A DNA stretch of 58,232 nucleotides, from contig WION01000325.1 of assembly GCA_015039365.1 (NCBI GenBank), forward strand, positions 1 to 58,232, written 5' to 3'. The notes under the pieces were generated by a model, which did no database searches, was not told where the DNA came from, and was given only the letters and a program-made list of their open reading frames with translations. Source of the DNA: Amanita rubescens (Eukaryota > Basidiomycota > Agaricomycetes > Agaricales > Amanitaceae). The number at the start of each line of letters is the position of its first letter. The stretch's first letter is position 1. Shown here piece after piece: positions 47,224-58,232 of the stretch. The position numbers and the translations under genes are program-made.

Positions 47224-48820
47224 CCTTAGACGTATGTAAATGCTGTTTTGCATGTATATTTGTCTGACGGTATCGATGTAGAAAGCTATCGAGATCGTGC
47301 AGCGGGCTATCGAAGAAGACACTAATCGCAACTATGCTGAGGCATATAAATTATACCGGAATTCACTCGACTATTTTATGCTAGCCATGAAGTGTTTGTA
47401 TCATTATTATCTATCTAAGATAAATTTATTGAATTTCATCTCTCACAAAGATGAGAAGAACGACAAGTCGAAGCAGTTGATCAGACTAAAGACCGAAGAA
47501 TACCTAAATCGGGCTGAAAAGTTGAAAGAACATCTTTCGTCCTCTGAAGAGAAACGCGGGAGAGCTGCGGTTGGAATGGACGGATCGGATGCTAGCGTCG
47601 GTGGTGGAGGCCGGAAGTGAGTTTAAGTATTCTATTATCCCCACTTCTTATTTTTTGTTTGACACTAGGAAGGATGGTGAGGAAGATGACGCGGATCCAG
47701 AAGTGAAGAAGCTTCGGGCAGGGCTGTCGGGTGCCATCTTAACAGAAAAGCCCAACGTGAAATGGGATGATGTTGCCGGACTCGAGGGAGCAAAGGCTGC
47801 TTTAAAGGAAGCCGTTATCCTCCCCATCAAATTTCCCCATCTTTTCACCGGTAAACGAACGCCCTGGAGAGGCATTCTTTTATACGGTCCTCCAGGCACA
47901 GGCAAGTCATACCTTGCGAAGGCAGTCGCTACGGAGGCGAAAAGTACGTTCTTCAGCGTGAGTTCCAGTGATCTGGTTAGTAAATGGCAGGGAGACTCTG
48001 AGAGGTACTTTGATTGCTTTCTTTTCTACGTGCGAAAGTAAAGTTTTTTTTTTCACCTATCAGGTTGGTGAAGCAACTATTCGAGCTGGCTCGCGAGTCC
48101 AAGCCTGCAATCATTTTCATAGATGAGATCGACTCGCTGGCAGGGACACGTAATGAATCAGAGTCGGAGGGCACTCGAAGAATTAAGACGGAATTTCTGG
48201 TTCAAATGAATGGTGTTGGACACGACGATACAGGTGTGCTAGTTTTAGGTGCAACAAATATCCCTTGGATGCTGGACAACGCTATCAAACGACGGTGAGC
48301 CTTTGCCGACGGAACACTTGAGTCTACTAATTCTGTTCAGATTCGAGAAGCGAATATATATACCCCTTCCTGGTCCTGATGCTCGAAGACAGATGTTTCA
48401 ACTTCACGTGGGAACGACGCCAAACGAAGTAGCGCCGAAAGAATATCGGCATTTGGCAGAAAAGACGGATGGTTATTCTGGCTCAGATATTGCTATTGTG
48501 GTCCGCGATGCTTTGATGCAGCCAGTAAGGAAGGTGATATCTGCGACCCATTTTAAGAAGGTCGGGGATAAATGGACGCCCTGTTCACCGGGAGACGCTG
48601 CTGGAGTAGAGAAGTCGTGGTCAGACATAGAGTCGGATGAACTACAAGAACCGCCATTAAAACTGAATGATTTCCTTAAGTCGCTAGACAGTGTACGGCC
48701 AACAGTGACTGAATCTGATATCAAGCGACACGAAGAATGGACAAGGGAATCTGGTAAGTTATGAAATTTTATTACTTGAATAACAAACTTAATGTTACAA
48801 CAGGTAACGATGGGGCATAG
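47217..48820 (+). CDS. VPS4: AAA ATPase Vps4 (ESCRT-III disassembly)
   Basis: Seven exons: 47217-47231, 47282-47393, 47451-47616, 47669-48004, 48064-48294, 48341-48753, 48804-48820; 1,290 nt, 429 residues, normal length. Vps4 disassembles ESCRT-III filaments at endosomes and other membranes. The N-terminal MIT domain ([20 protein letters not shown] to [11 protein letters not shown]) is followed by the AAA cassette: Walker A GPPGTGKS (about 170), Walker B IIFIDEID (about 225), second region of homology [20 protein letters not shown], and the Vps4 C-terminal region with [14 protein letters not shown]. The first exon codes for only five residues and the last for five residues plus the stop. Confidence 0.96.
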
Positions 48821-49659
48821 AACCTTTTTTCACTTTACTAGTCATGCATTATAGTCACTGTTTGCGTTGCAATGGATTAATTATGGCGTATTTAATATTG
48901 CACACACATATCTAATCTGTTACATATTGGATGTAACTAGGGTTAGGGTTAGGATGGTGGAGGGGCAAAAAAGATGGCCTCCCTAGCCCATAGAGAGGCC
49001 GTGGGAGGACTGGAAAATATTGAGACGGTGCATGAGCCGAAGCCCATACAAACTGCAGCTACCCCCTGAGGACAGGGTCGCCGTGCTATGGGGGATCTCC
49101 ACAGCCCGCAGGCCCGGATCCATGAAGGAGCCAACGCCATCAAGGTAAGTATGAAGAGTAGTGGTGTTGACCCAGAGCTTATATAGCTTTCGTAACTGCG
49201 CACGGACCATGAGACACTCACGTGATTTATGACGACAATGCTAAGAATAGCCGCTGCCCTTTGTGTTTCCTATCACGTCATCCATTAAGTCAAGACTTGT
49301 GAATCATCTTCGAACACTAGAAAAGGGCGAGCAAGTCCGCTTATACAAACTTCTTTCCAACGTTTCCGAATCCAATGGTGCGACGGCGCTCGAGCCAACC
49401 TGACACCCATCTTGGTTGAGATGCTGGGGCTACGCCCTTACTCTGCAGTGCTTGAACTGAAATTATCGGGTCCTTCTAGCACTTATGAACATAAGAACAT
49501 AATTACTTTATTATAATACCAAGCAAAGAAGATGCAAGCATATCTAGCCAAAAAAATAATGTTTGAGAAATCGAATAAATGACTCAACAAGTAGAATAAT
49601 ACATCGCGGTAGAATAGAGCTGGTAGAAGCGATGTCCGTGCAATACATTTCAATCTGCC
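48821..49659. other. Intergenic between convergent VPS4 and VPS35
   Basis: 840 bp. Holds a short TTAGGG-type tract (48937-48955) and short open frames only. A plus-strand frame starting ATGGCCTCCCTAGCCCATAG at 48973 runs about 30 codons; not supported as a gene. Confidence 0.5.
48937..48955 (+). repeat. Short interstitial telomere-like repeat
   Basis: ACTAGGGTTAGGGTTAGGA carries nearly three units of TTAGGG, the telomere repeat of most filamentous fungi, in the middle of an ordinary gene region. Confidence 0.8.
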
Positions 49660-52600
49660 TCAGCGCCCTACATCCATTTTCACCATTGCACCCACAACGT
49701 CAACATCGTCCCACCGAGGGTCAACGCCAGCAGTGCCCTCCTCCGCGGCTAGCTTCCGTCTATGTATGTGGTGCAGTGTATTACGGAAGTGTCGCACAAT
49801 CATATCAGGGACTTGAACCCCTTCAATGAGACCAGGTGGCGCGCGCTGGGTCGGATGGACGTCAGGAGAGGTGATATTGTCAATGCTTGATGTGATTAGC
49901 TCCACAAGACTATTGACGAACTTTGGCGCGACCTAGAACGGTATTAGTTCACGCGAATAATAAAAGCCGACAGAGTGACACTTACCGCAGGTGCACCATG
50001 ATCCAGGTAAAAGAGATAATGATCCAAGGTATCACAATACAGCTGGACAGTCACGATTTCTTCAATAGCGGAGTTGGCAATACGTAGTGCCTTCTGAAGG
50101 CATTCCAAGACGCGTTTGCTATCCTGGTGGGGATACTACGGATGGATAAGACTTCAATGTAAATGCCACTTATTGAATAACTACCCACGGATTTGACACC
50201 TGATTCTGCATCTTCCGGTTTCTCAGCAACCTTCTCTGTCGCGGGCTTCTCCGTTGTCGTTTCACCAGCTCCATTCTCGCCCTCGACTTGTGGCAGTGCC
50301 TCTTGCCACCACAGGTGACTAGCAAGTCCTACGGCAGTAGCTTGATGGCTCTTTTTCAGAAGCTTGGCGCCATGCAAAGCTGCTTTCGTTATTAGGGTAT
50401 CATAGTTATCGATTTCGAAGCCTTTAGCCCCAGCTAGTGTGCCAATGATCAACGTGATTGCTTGTAGTTGTGCCCTTGACTCTGATATACTATCTTCGTA
50501 TACGGTGAAGGCTTGCACGTAACAGTCATAGGTGAGGTCTTCAAAGCCGCACTCGTCCGCAATCTGAGCAGAGAGTAGGAAGAGGCGCAGCGCAATTGAA
50601 GGTGCTTCGACTTGGACTGCCAGGATGGAGGTAAGCTGCCGCGCAAACTTGAGAATCGCAGTTGCCTTCGTCTGCCAGTCTTCTTCCTACGAAGTCGTGA
50701 GCAAGGCGGAATTTGAAGACAACAGGATACGAACCAGATGTTCTCTGTTCTTATACCGTCGACACAGTTTGACTGCGGAAGTTATGAGCGCAGGGAAAGT
50801 AAACCTCATTCGTTCGCGTCCTGCTTCGAAATGTTTCCGTGCCACCTGTAACAGCTAAAGACGCGATTTCATTATTGTCGGCCATGACTACAGGTGCACT
50901 GCAAAGACGTACTTCAAATTGTACATCCAAAGACTCTGCTCTGAATAGATGCACCATCCGGGCTACCCAACCCTGTTCCTCAGCCATTTCTTCCCTTTCC
51001 ACAAAGTGGGGTGGTTGCCTTCGGATCTCCTTGGCGTTATGTGAGGGGTGTACGGCAGCCAAACCAACACCACCGGCTACAGCGCCGCTGCCAGGTAGCG
51101 ATGCATTTGCACCATCCGATTGATCTTTGATGAGCACGCCACACAGTTCAAGAACACCATCAACATCTTCTGGTGTCTCTATCACCGTCTCATTCTTCAG
51201 TACGGAAGACACAATGGAGTGAGCAAGGGAACGTCGGGTTGAGTACAACTGTCTTGATAGCAGGGGTGCATAGCTAGGCAAAGCAAGTAGAGTAAGGACG
51301 GATTGATAAGAGTTTATTGGCGCGAGAAGCAGGGCAGCAAGATTAGACGCGGTTTGTTGGGCGTGCAAGTCAGGGCTGATCACAACATCAATCGCATGTG
51401 TTGATGGATTCTAAGTATGGCTAACCTCTGTGCAAATTCTTGGATTTTTGTTGCGGCAAAACCTAGGATCTGATCCACATATTCCAGTCTATCAGGATAA
51501 CAACTCAATGACAGGTTGGTTAGGGAGACGAAGAGAGCGGTGATATCTTGTATTGAAAGATCAGGACGAGCCTTTAAAAATAAAAATATGTATGAGAAAT
51601 CAGGTGAGACGTAAGTAGGCTAGTATAACAGACCTTGATCAACTCTACCACCTGTTTCCAGAACACTTCGAATAATTGTACGTTCTGAGGAATGCCTCTG
51701 AACTTGCGCACGGGAGAACCTTCCTTTTCTTTGCCCTTGTACTTTTCTTCCGACGTTCCATTAACAGTGGCTGGTGGAGGATTCATTATGTTGGTCGTGG
51801 GGAACTTTTCGGACTCGGAAGCAATGGCAGTGATCTCACTCTGGGGGCTTGGCGGAGATGTCCAGTCATTTGAATCGATTGGAAATGATGCCACCGAAAC
51901 ATTGCTAGCAGCATAACCACCATTTTCACGAATTCTGGCTTTCTGCATTTTAACCTTTTCGGCAAGTCGTTTAGCAGCGGCTTCCTCCTGGCGTTTAGTC
52001 TCCTCCGGATCCTCATTTTCGGCTTCGCGGGCGGCATAAGCGGCTAGCCTGTCAATGAGAGAGATAACTATCTGCTTGATATTGACTTTGGGATGAAGTT
52101 GCGCGGTTGCGGACAGGAAGGGACCTAACGAATGTAGGTGGAATTCGTCGGTGAATACCTAATGAAATTAATGGGAAGGTATTGCATATAAAGTTGAGTG
52201 AGACGCACTTGAATTACCACCTCCATGAGATATTCCTGGGCGATTACGTCCTTACAGCTGACGACTTGTTGCAGAATACTCGGCAGGATAGTACGCTGAT
52301 ACATATAGAGGTCCACACCCTCCAGTTGGCTGAGACGAACAAGGTTAGTGCCAACAAGAATTCGAAGTTCGCGTCGCTCCAGCTCGCGCTTTTCCCGATC
52401 CCTAGAGTGTCCTTGATGTTGCAAGCGAACCCAAAGCTTATTCATTTCAATAAAATTTGTTAGCACAAATGATGTTGAGTCCTGTAGGCACCCAGCGGGG
52501 CTAATGGTGGGATTTCAGTAGAGTAAAGAAACGAATCATTTGGTACTACGCACCCCGGTTCAAGTGCCGTTGGAAGATGGTCCCGCGTCTGCCCACTAAG

Positions 52601-53163
52601 GTAATGACGAAGAAAAAGTCCGCGAATGGGATGCAAAACACCCCGGCACATTTCCATCATATCCTTCATAATTTCTTTGACCGGAGCGTCGGGCATTGAC
52701 ATGTAAACGGATCCAACTGTTATCATAAGGTATAGGCGCGGGACGATATTACCGGCATATTGAACTAATTCGTACAGGTCGGCCAGGTGATGTCGTGACT
52801 GAATGTGAGCGTCGTACAGGTAACCCGAGAGATGTCGCAGGGCATCAAATACTGCCATGTCTGTAGAGGAATGCAGTTGGTCATAACATCAATAAGGCAA
52901 TTGACTCATTTACTCACATAGCTCGTAATACTGCTTTGGAGAAAGCGAGGATGTTCGTAATTCAGCGAGCATTAAACTTGCACTCTTCAGCGCGTCCATC
53001 AGCTGATCCAGTTCCTGCATACGAATATGAGCGTAATGCCAATCAATAAATGGCCGGAACATACGAGGTATCTCCTCATTTGCTGAACTTGAACCTTGAC
53101 GGTGCTAAGGGCATCGCTAAGGAGTTTGCCCTCTTCTTGTGCTGGCGGACCTACTGTGGCCAT
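49660..53163 (-). CDS. VPS35: Retromer subunit Vps35
   Basis: Eleven exons: 53163-53065, 53014-52918, 52860-52554, 52500-52209, 52158-51634, 51571-51426, 51375-50913, 50854-50735, 50686-50189, 50135-49986, 49932-49660; 2,970 nt, 989 residues. Vps35 is the alpha-solenoid scaffold of retromer, which recycles cargo from endosomes. The N-terminal Vps26-binding PRLYL motif is at about 106-110 ([16 protein letters not shown]), with [20 protein letters not shown] and [14 protein letters not shown] following. Downstream helices include [33 protein letters not shown] and the C-terminal [14 protein letters not shown] low-complexity Glu/Lys/Ser-rich insert (about residues 300-410) lies in exon 5. The Met at 53163 is chosen; no earlier in-frame ATG was seen. 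Confidence 0.95.
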
Positions 53164-53538
53164 CGTCGCTGTCGTCGCTATCGTTGGGCGCAAGCGTCCT
53201 CAAGATTACCAAAAATGGTGTGTTTGTTCATGCTTTTCTTAAGTTGACGACTGTCAAGTCCGAATACGATTCTTAAACTTCAGGGCATGAAACTCTTCGA
53301 GGATCAACTAATTTTGTCCGATATCCCGGCTGCCACTACACTCTCACCAAGTTGATCCATATCTCGTGAATCCTGGCGTGCATGCAAAAAGCGATCGGAG
53401 AGGTCAGCAAAAGCGCCTAGATAACATATGGTGCATTTCAAGGCCATCATGATACTCGAGCGCCGCTGCTCACCAAGTTTACGTGGATAAGAGTTCTAGG
53501 AGAAATTTCCCAGCGCGATCGCCAATGTTGGGGCGTAA
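53164..53538. other. Upstream region of VPS35
   Basis: 375 bp with no supported gene. Contains the VPS35 promoter. Confidence 0.4.
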
Positions 53539-53678
53539 GTGCATCATGCTCTGTTTCCTGGTTGGTTGTTTCTAATTATTGCACTTTGCGCCAGCCCATC
53601 CGAGTCCCATGTGTACAGGTATGTGCAGTGGCAATGGGTCCCTGCGCCCGCGACGACGATAACGGCGATGGCTAGGCG

Positions 53679-54411
53679 GTGGCACGGTCCCGAAACCCGA
53701 CGACTGAACATCCACTCATATTCAATTGTAGCTCAATGGTACCCTTCCATTCGACATCTTTATCTTGTACCACGCCAGGCTACGATGGCCAACTTGCAAG
53801 CACCTTTCCCAGCTTCGTTTCAGGCCGCAGCGCCCTCCCAGGCTTTGTTTCTGCCCCTAGCGTCCTTCCGGCCCTCGCTTCTGCCCCTAGCACCCCCAGC
53901 TTTGTTTCTACTTCTAGCACCTCCCTGGCTTCGTTCCAGACCCCAGCACCCCCCAGCTCTCGCTTCTGTACCTAGCATTCTCTAAGGCTTTGATTCTGCA
54001 CCCAACACTCTCTCCCAGCTTCGTTTCAGGCTTGAGCACCTTCCCTGCCTTCGCTTCTGTGCCCAGCCCATCAGAAATCCATAAGAAACTCAAACTTCGC
54101 TTGCTTCCCACGTCGATGAGACCCGTGGTTTGGGGACTGTTCTAGCCGAGCAGGAGTCACTTAAGTTAGAGATGGGTGTCCTGCGCGATATGATAGAGTC
54201 TCGAGGAGGCCACTTTGATGATGGTGATGAGGGCAATGACGGTGACGTCCTGGCCTGGAGCATGGCAGCTTTTACTGTCGGGGAGCCCGAACGTGTTGAT
54301 GAAGAAGGCGCAGAACACCTCGGGGCCAGCATCACGTTGAGGAGGTGGAGATCCAGGAGACCATGGTCTACGAGTAAGACTATTTCGGCTACTGACTCCA
54401 GCTCAGGTTAA
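53679..54411 (+). CDS. Possible Pro/Ser-rich repetitive gene with acidic C-terminal part, structure unresolved
   Basis: The plus strand shows a natural-looking low-complexity frame (LASTFPSFVSGRSALPGF, then SAPSVLPALASAPSTPSF) that stops near 53975. The same repeat style resumes in another frame (SPSFVSGLSTFPAFASVPSP) to about 54070. An acidic helical frame follows (LEMGVLRDMIESRGGHFDDG) to 54411. No single frame or splice set joins them cleanly. It could be a gene with unrecognised introns or a decayed one. No family recognised. Confidence 0.3.
53800..54070 (+). repeat. Degenerate minisatellite, unit about 27-30 bp
   Basis: About nine to ten imperfect copies of a pyrimidine-rich unit of the form CCCAGCTTCGTTTCTGCCCC followed by TAGCAC. 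It is strand-asymmetric (plus strand C/T-rich). Confidence 0.75.
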
Positions 54412-55863
54412 TAACAGGGACTGCATTTGATGGAACTTCCTTCACGTCGGCGTCATTGACATCGCAACGGATTAAATTGCCGTACCAGCTACATCATCTA
54501 TCAGAAACTACACGGACGAAACGACTGAAAGAGACGCACTAGCAACATAACATATCCATTAGCAGCGAATGCTTTCACATCAAAATTCTATTCATTGAGA
54601 GAACCACTTTCTTCATCCAGCTACGTCATCTATCATAAAGCACGCAGACGAAACGACCAACCGTCAAAACGGTGTGGAAAATATCGCAGCAGACTGGCAC
54701 GAACATGTATAGCCAAAATTTGGTGCGGATATATTCGATGCTTAAGTGTCGCTTTCGTGTTGATATCCTGATCATACGGGATAGACTTCACGACATAGCA
54801 GAATCAGTATTAGATTACGTACAGTAAACACCAAGCTTTATCATGCTGCCTTAATTCCAACACACATGATATGATGGCATCGGGAACCCCCCAGCAATGC
54901 TTGTCGTGCGAACCGTTACAACGCCAACCACCATATGCTCGTCTCCGGTGACCGGTACAGGAGGATATTTCGCTCCGTGCACCTCAGAGAATTCACATTT
55001 TACATAACGCACTTTCTTATTGTTATGGTGGCGCATGACAATAAACCTCCCTCTTAATAATGGATGTCATTTGGTCTAATTGTTTCGAAGCATGACACTC
55101 GTTGCCTTTTCCCGCTTAGCTCTATTGTCTATTGCGGCATGGCACTCGTGCTCCGTCATCGCAAATAACTTTGCCATGTCAATGCTCCCGTGCTTCAACA
55201 ATCAGGTTACCTTGGTAGTTAATCGGACCTTTATATATAATGCCTCTCGATGAAAAGGTGCCTCCCGTGGTCAACGCTTCTTCGGTCACTAGTGTCGCTC
55301 GCACCTTGACACCCAGTCGATGGACACTTTTACGAGCATCGTTGCCTACCTTTCCTCCACCTCACAACCAGACGATATGCCCATACCCGTCGACGAAGAT
55401 CATGGAGGTTCAGGCGGCAATGCTTACTGCGTCATCGCATAAGTTTTGACATGCAACATGATTATATGACACACAATTCATATCATTTCGTTGTGAGTGG
55501 CATTTTATCTTTTTTGAGTATTGTTCACAAACAAAACTTGCAGCACGATTCGCGCTTTGTTCGCATTTGTTTATTGTCGTGGAGGCCATTGGCCTGACGA
55601 CTCTTTTGATGGGACATGGTTTTTGCTTCGCGCCGTTTAATGGCTGCGTGCACTTTGGTGTTGGGCATCTTCGACTTCTGCATTGATATGTTGTAGGATT
55701 AGAATTGTTAGATATGTACAGGGATTCAGGGAATATGACTGGTTGACCAGCCCAGTGTTTGATCCTCAGAGCGCAGACAAATAACGATCGCGCCACGACT
55801 TGGACACGACAACGGCCTTCACGACACTAAGTACTACGGCCTAAAATTCTCGTATCAAAAACC
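54412..55863. other. Long intergenic region
   Basis: 1.45 kb. Includes two copies of a 40-bp sequence (CAGCTACATCATCTATCAGA near 54487 and CAGCTACGTCATCTATCATA near 54618, both running into GACGAAACGAC). It also holds short open frames of 60-70 codons (for example 55240-55449 plus, 54851-55036 minus) without further support. Confidence 0.5.
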
Positions 55864-57007
55864 ATGTCTACAGCTTCAGAGAGAGCGGCGGCGCGAAGGA
55901 AAGCTATTCTGAATCGCGGAAATGACAGGCTGGCAAAGCTTACCACCAGCGCTCGGGGAGAAGACGCAACATATCTTCGTGATGGTATAGTCGACCTTTT
56001 TGTTATTTATTGAGTTTTGGCTCATTTCATTGTATAAAAGAATCTCCAGCCGCGCGTGCTACTGCTGTGAATGATTTTGTGGGCGAAAGTTCAGATACAA
56101 ATATGCCAGTTCCCTCCAGCTTGGGCAACAGTCGCAACGTGTCCCCGTCCCCTAATCCACCATCTTTAACGGCCACGTCATCAAAAGCGTCGGACGCAGC
56201 TACCTCTACCTCGTTCGAGAGTGCTGACTCGAACGTTTGGACACCTGAATTTCAGCAACAATTCATGCAAGCCCTGCGGGCTGTTCCTGGTGCCTCTCCA
56301 GACCATCCTCATTTACAACCAAGACAGATATCACAGCGCAGCTCAGAAGGGATTTATTCAACAAGCGGCCAAGAAGAATCTATTCCTCCCCTTGATGCCC
56401 AACTGGCTTCGTTGTTTGCTGCAGGACCAAAAGGGACGAATGCCTCTATGGCACAGGAACGGAAGCCGAAAACGCTTTTGCAAAAGTTAGTGCCTGTGAC
56501 ACATATGTTGGCGATGTGGTGTCTGCTGTCCTGGTTCGTCGTTTGGGGTGGCGGAAAGTACTCGTATGTACAAGAAGGAAGCACAAAGCAGCATTTTTGG
56601 GAAAGATTGGCGGATCTATCCCGTAGGCCACCGTCATTTATGGAACAAGATACCGGAGTGGTACGTATTATTTTTCTTCATGGCCCAATCTTAAACTCAT
56701 TTTGCAGAATATCTTCTGGGGATTTGCAACCCTCCAGCTCGTTCTCCACTCAATGCGCTTATTTTCAGGCTTTGTATGTAGCTTCATAGATTGCTTTATG
56801 AAAAATTGCTAATGACGCATGCAGGACGCGTTGCAACCTCCAGCATTGCTGGCATTTATACTTCCACATCTCCCACCGCAGCTCTCAACAGTTGTTGTAA
56901 GTGGGCTGAGATATTTGCAGATGGGATCCATGTTATTGGATGATGTTGCGTGGGTTTTGGTTGGACTTGGTTTCCTGGTGTATATTGCTACTTGGTTTAC
57001 GTCGTAG
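55864..57007 (+). CDS. GET2: GET complex subunit Get2 (tail-anchored protein receptor)
   Basis: Four exons (55864-55984, 56041-56660, 56708-56773, 56825-57007), 990 nt, 329 residues. Get2 with Get1 forms the ER receptor for Get3 carrying tail-anchored proteins. The N-terminus SERAAARRKAILNRGNDRLA has the basic Get3-binding motif seen in yeast Get2 and CAML. A long Ser/Pro-rich cytosolic linker leads to membrane segments around MLAMWCLLSWFVVWGGG, NIFWGFATLQLVLHSMRLF and the C-terminal VAWVLVGLGFLVYIATWF. Domain order and length match fungal Get2. Its end lies 74 bp from the end of the convergent next gene. Confidence 0.85.
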
Positions 57008-57081
57008 TCACGCTCCTGATGACAGCCCTTGGAGGGTATATGTTATTAGTATGATGATACAAAATCTAGTCTATGGGCTAA

Positions 57082-57769
57082 TCATGAAGTAGTAACTTTC
57101 TTCGGTTTTGCTGATGAGAGCGATGGTGAAGTTTTAGTTTTTTGCTCTGTTGCAGAACCCAAGGTCTCCGCGGCCCGAAACGCTTTCAGCGTTGGCAAAA
57201 CTGCCCCACCGGTCGACGATGCTTTGCCTGCGCGGGCTTCCTTCTCCTCCCCTGGCACAACAGGTTGTCCAGACGCTTGTGCATGAGACTTCCACTGTCC
57301 CCATGAAACACCTCCAGCTAGATCCATGAGTTCTTTTAGAATTGTCGTCGACCACTTTTGCTGCATATCAACGGTATGGACGGTACCATTTGCTATGAAT
57401 AGGACGCCTTAAAGGTGCATGGATGCCGTGAGGGAAAGACATACTGAATTCAACCTCCATTGCAGGCCGCCATGCCTCTTGGGGCGTTTTGCGGGCCTTC
57501 TCGACCTGAATATCGAGAGTAGGATTTGCATAGCGTATTTTAGGTAGGTAATCTTTCACAAAATGCCTGTAAAATGAACATTGAACGTTGCGGACACGCT
57601 ACGAGCTCGCAACGCCATACCGTGCACCAAAGTGGTCATTCCGGAAAGCGTAAGAGAGTCTAAGGCTTTTGAGGGTGTTTAAAGTTAGCCTTGGTTGTGC
57701 ATTGAGCTTTACGAGTACTTGGGACAGTTTTGACGGACCCAAAGCAGCGAGCTTTGCCTTGCGGACCAT
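57082..57769 (-). CDS. Mitochondrial ribosomal protein, L51/S25/CI-B8 domain (mL61/Mrp49-like)
   Basis: Three exons (57769-57621, 57566-57445, 57392-57082; introns 54 and 52 nt), 582 nt, 193 residues. The pattern LKSLRLSYAFRNDHFGARHF, YLPKIRYANPTLDIQVEKAR and TPQEAWRPAMEVEF is that of the thioredoxin-like L51/S25/CI-B8 fold of mitochondrial ribosomal proteins and the complex I B8 subunit. The N-terminal LAALGPSKLSQVLVKLN and a Lys/Ala/Ser-rich C-terminal extension fit fungal Mrp49-like proteins (large subunit), but mS25 cannot be excluded. Its start codon is 78 bp from that of the divergent SWC2 gene. Confidence 0.75.
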
Positions 57770-57847
57770 TGTGACGATTCTTTCTCCGTTGCTTGACTCT
57801 GTTTATCTCAGTCTGCCTCGGACCGGGTTTGGCTCCCGACCACAATC

Positions 57848-58232
57848 ATGTCAGATGAAGAGAATTTCGTCGCAAGACGCTCAAGAAGGAGCACAGCTGG
57901 GAACAGGTATGTCTACCTAAAAGAAACAATAGTTGACCCCTTATGCATGACAGGATGCAGGCAGCCCTGGCTGAAATGTCGATAGAGCAAGACTTAGATG
58001 ACGATGTGGAGTTTGTAGATGTCAAGGGTATGATTCCATCTAATCCCAGATACGAAGCACTCATTTTCGTGAAGAGGAGGAAGACATTTTCGAATCCGAC
58101 TTTGAAAGCACGGACGAAGAAGCTGCACCCCAGGTGGCTGCAGGTGATAAAGAGGTGCAGGATGAAGAGAGGCGGGTTAGGAAGGTACGCGCGCGAGCCA
58201 TCTCTTGGGACGGTTCATGGCTAAGGGGCATC
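57848..58232 (+). CDS. SWC2: SWR1 complex subunit Swc2/Vps72 (YL1), N-terminal part
   Basis: Exons 57848-57906, 57954-58027 and 58075 to at least about 58182; introns of 47 nt each. The protein starts MSDEENFVARRSRRSTAGNR, the YL1 signature (R-R-S-T-A-G-N-R), followed by an acidic stretch (EQDLDDDVEFVDVK, EEEDIFESDFESTDEE) that binds H2A.Z-H2B in this family. It is a subunit of the SWR1 remodeller that installs H2A.Z. A GTACGC at 58181 may start a further intron. The gene runs off the right edge. Confidence 0.85.

Noticed and set aside
48949..49221. Minus-strand open frame of about 90 codons
   Set aside because: Begins with GTG rather than ATG, has no family features and lies in a convergent intergenic region.
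55410..55796. Minus-strand open frame of about 128 codons, Cys-containing
   Set aside because: No ATG start, no splice support and composition like non-coding DNA.

Overview
The window is a piece of a basidiomycete (probably agaricomycete) nuclear genome. Its genes are broken by many 45-60 nt GT-AG introns with CTRAC-type branch sites. It carries RNA polymerase II RPB1 with its heptad tail, Mediator, GET, retromer and SWR1 genes, a cytosolic-type MnSOD, and fungal Ty3/gypsy and Ty1/copia elements. No bacterial features, rRNA or convincing tRNA were seen.

Region 1-19,848 is one nest of LTR retrotransposons. A Ty3/gypsy element on the minus strand (5' LTR about 19,334-19,848, Gag, protease, reverse transcriptase; its other end lies outside the window) was hit twice. 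A complete copia element (421-8,560, LTRs 407 bp with one mismatch, target duplication GGCTC) sits inside its RT gene. A second element (9,162-17,036, LTRs 296 bp with one mismatch, target duplication TTTTT) sits between its protease and RT. This second element has no recognisable protease, RT, RNase H or integrase. It holds a 1,559-codon ORF of unknown function, is saturated with short perfect hairpins, and carries a series of intron-like modules on its antisense strand. It is the most novel object in the window.

Region 19,849-22,047 holds a decayed, C-to-T/G-to-A-mutated copy of the membrane-protein gene found at 30-32 kb, and a poorly resolved minus-strand gene. From 22 kb on the window is gene-dense: RPB1; a small coiled-coil gene; a secreted/membrane protein with a Kre9-like N-terminus; MED9 and a MYST acetyltransferase sharing an 85-bp divergent promoter; ADE8 (GART); a lobe-less pseudokinase; MnSOD; a small membrane protein; ribosomal protein eL19; a HAL4-like kinase with a one-base frameshift; a Tudor-like hypothetical protein; a small hypothetical ORF under a copied VPS4 promoter; VPS4 and VPS35; a repetitive Pro/Ser-rich stretch; GET2; a mitochondrial ribosomal protein with an L51/S25/CI-B8 domain; and the start of SWC2/VPS72.

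Exon models were built by hand from splice signals. For RPB1, MED9, MYST, ADE8, the pseudokinase, SOD, eL19, the Tudor-like gene, VPS4, VPS35, GET2, the mitoribosomal gene and the Kre9-like gene, the summed exon length is an exact multiple of three, which supports the models. The HAL4-like kinase is the one exception, off by exactly one base. Functionally the block is housekeeping: transcription and chromatin (RPB1, MED9, MYST, SWC2), membrane traffic (VPS4, VPS35, GET2), translation (eL19, mitoribosome), purine synthesis and superoxide defence.
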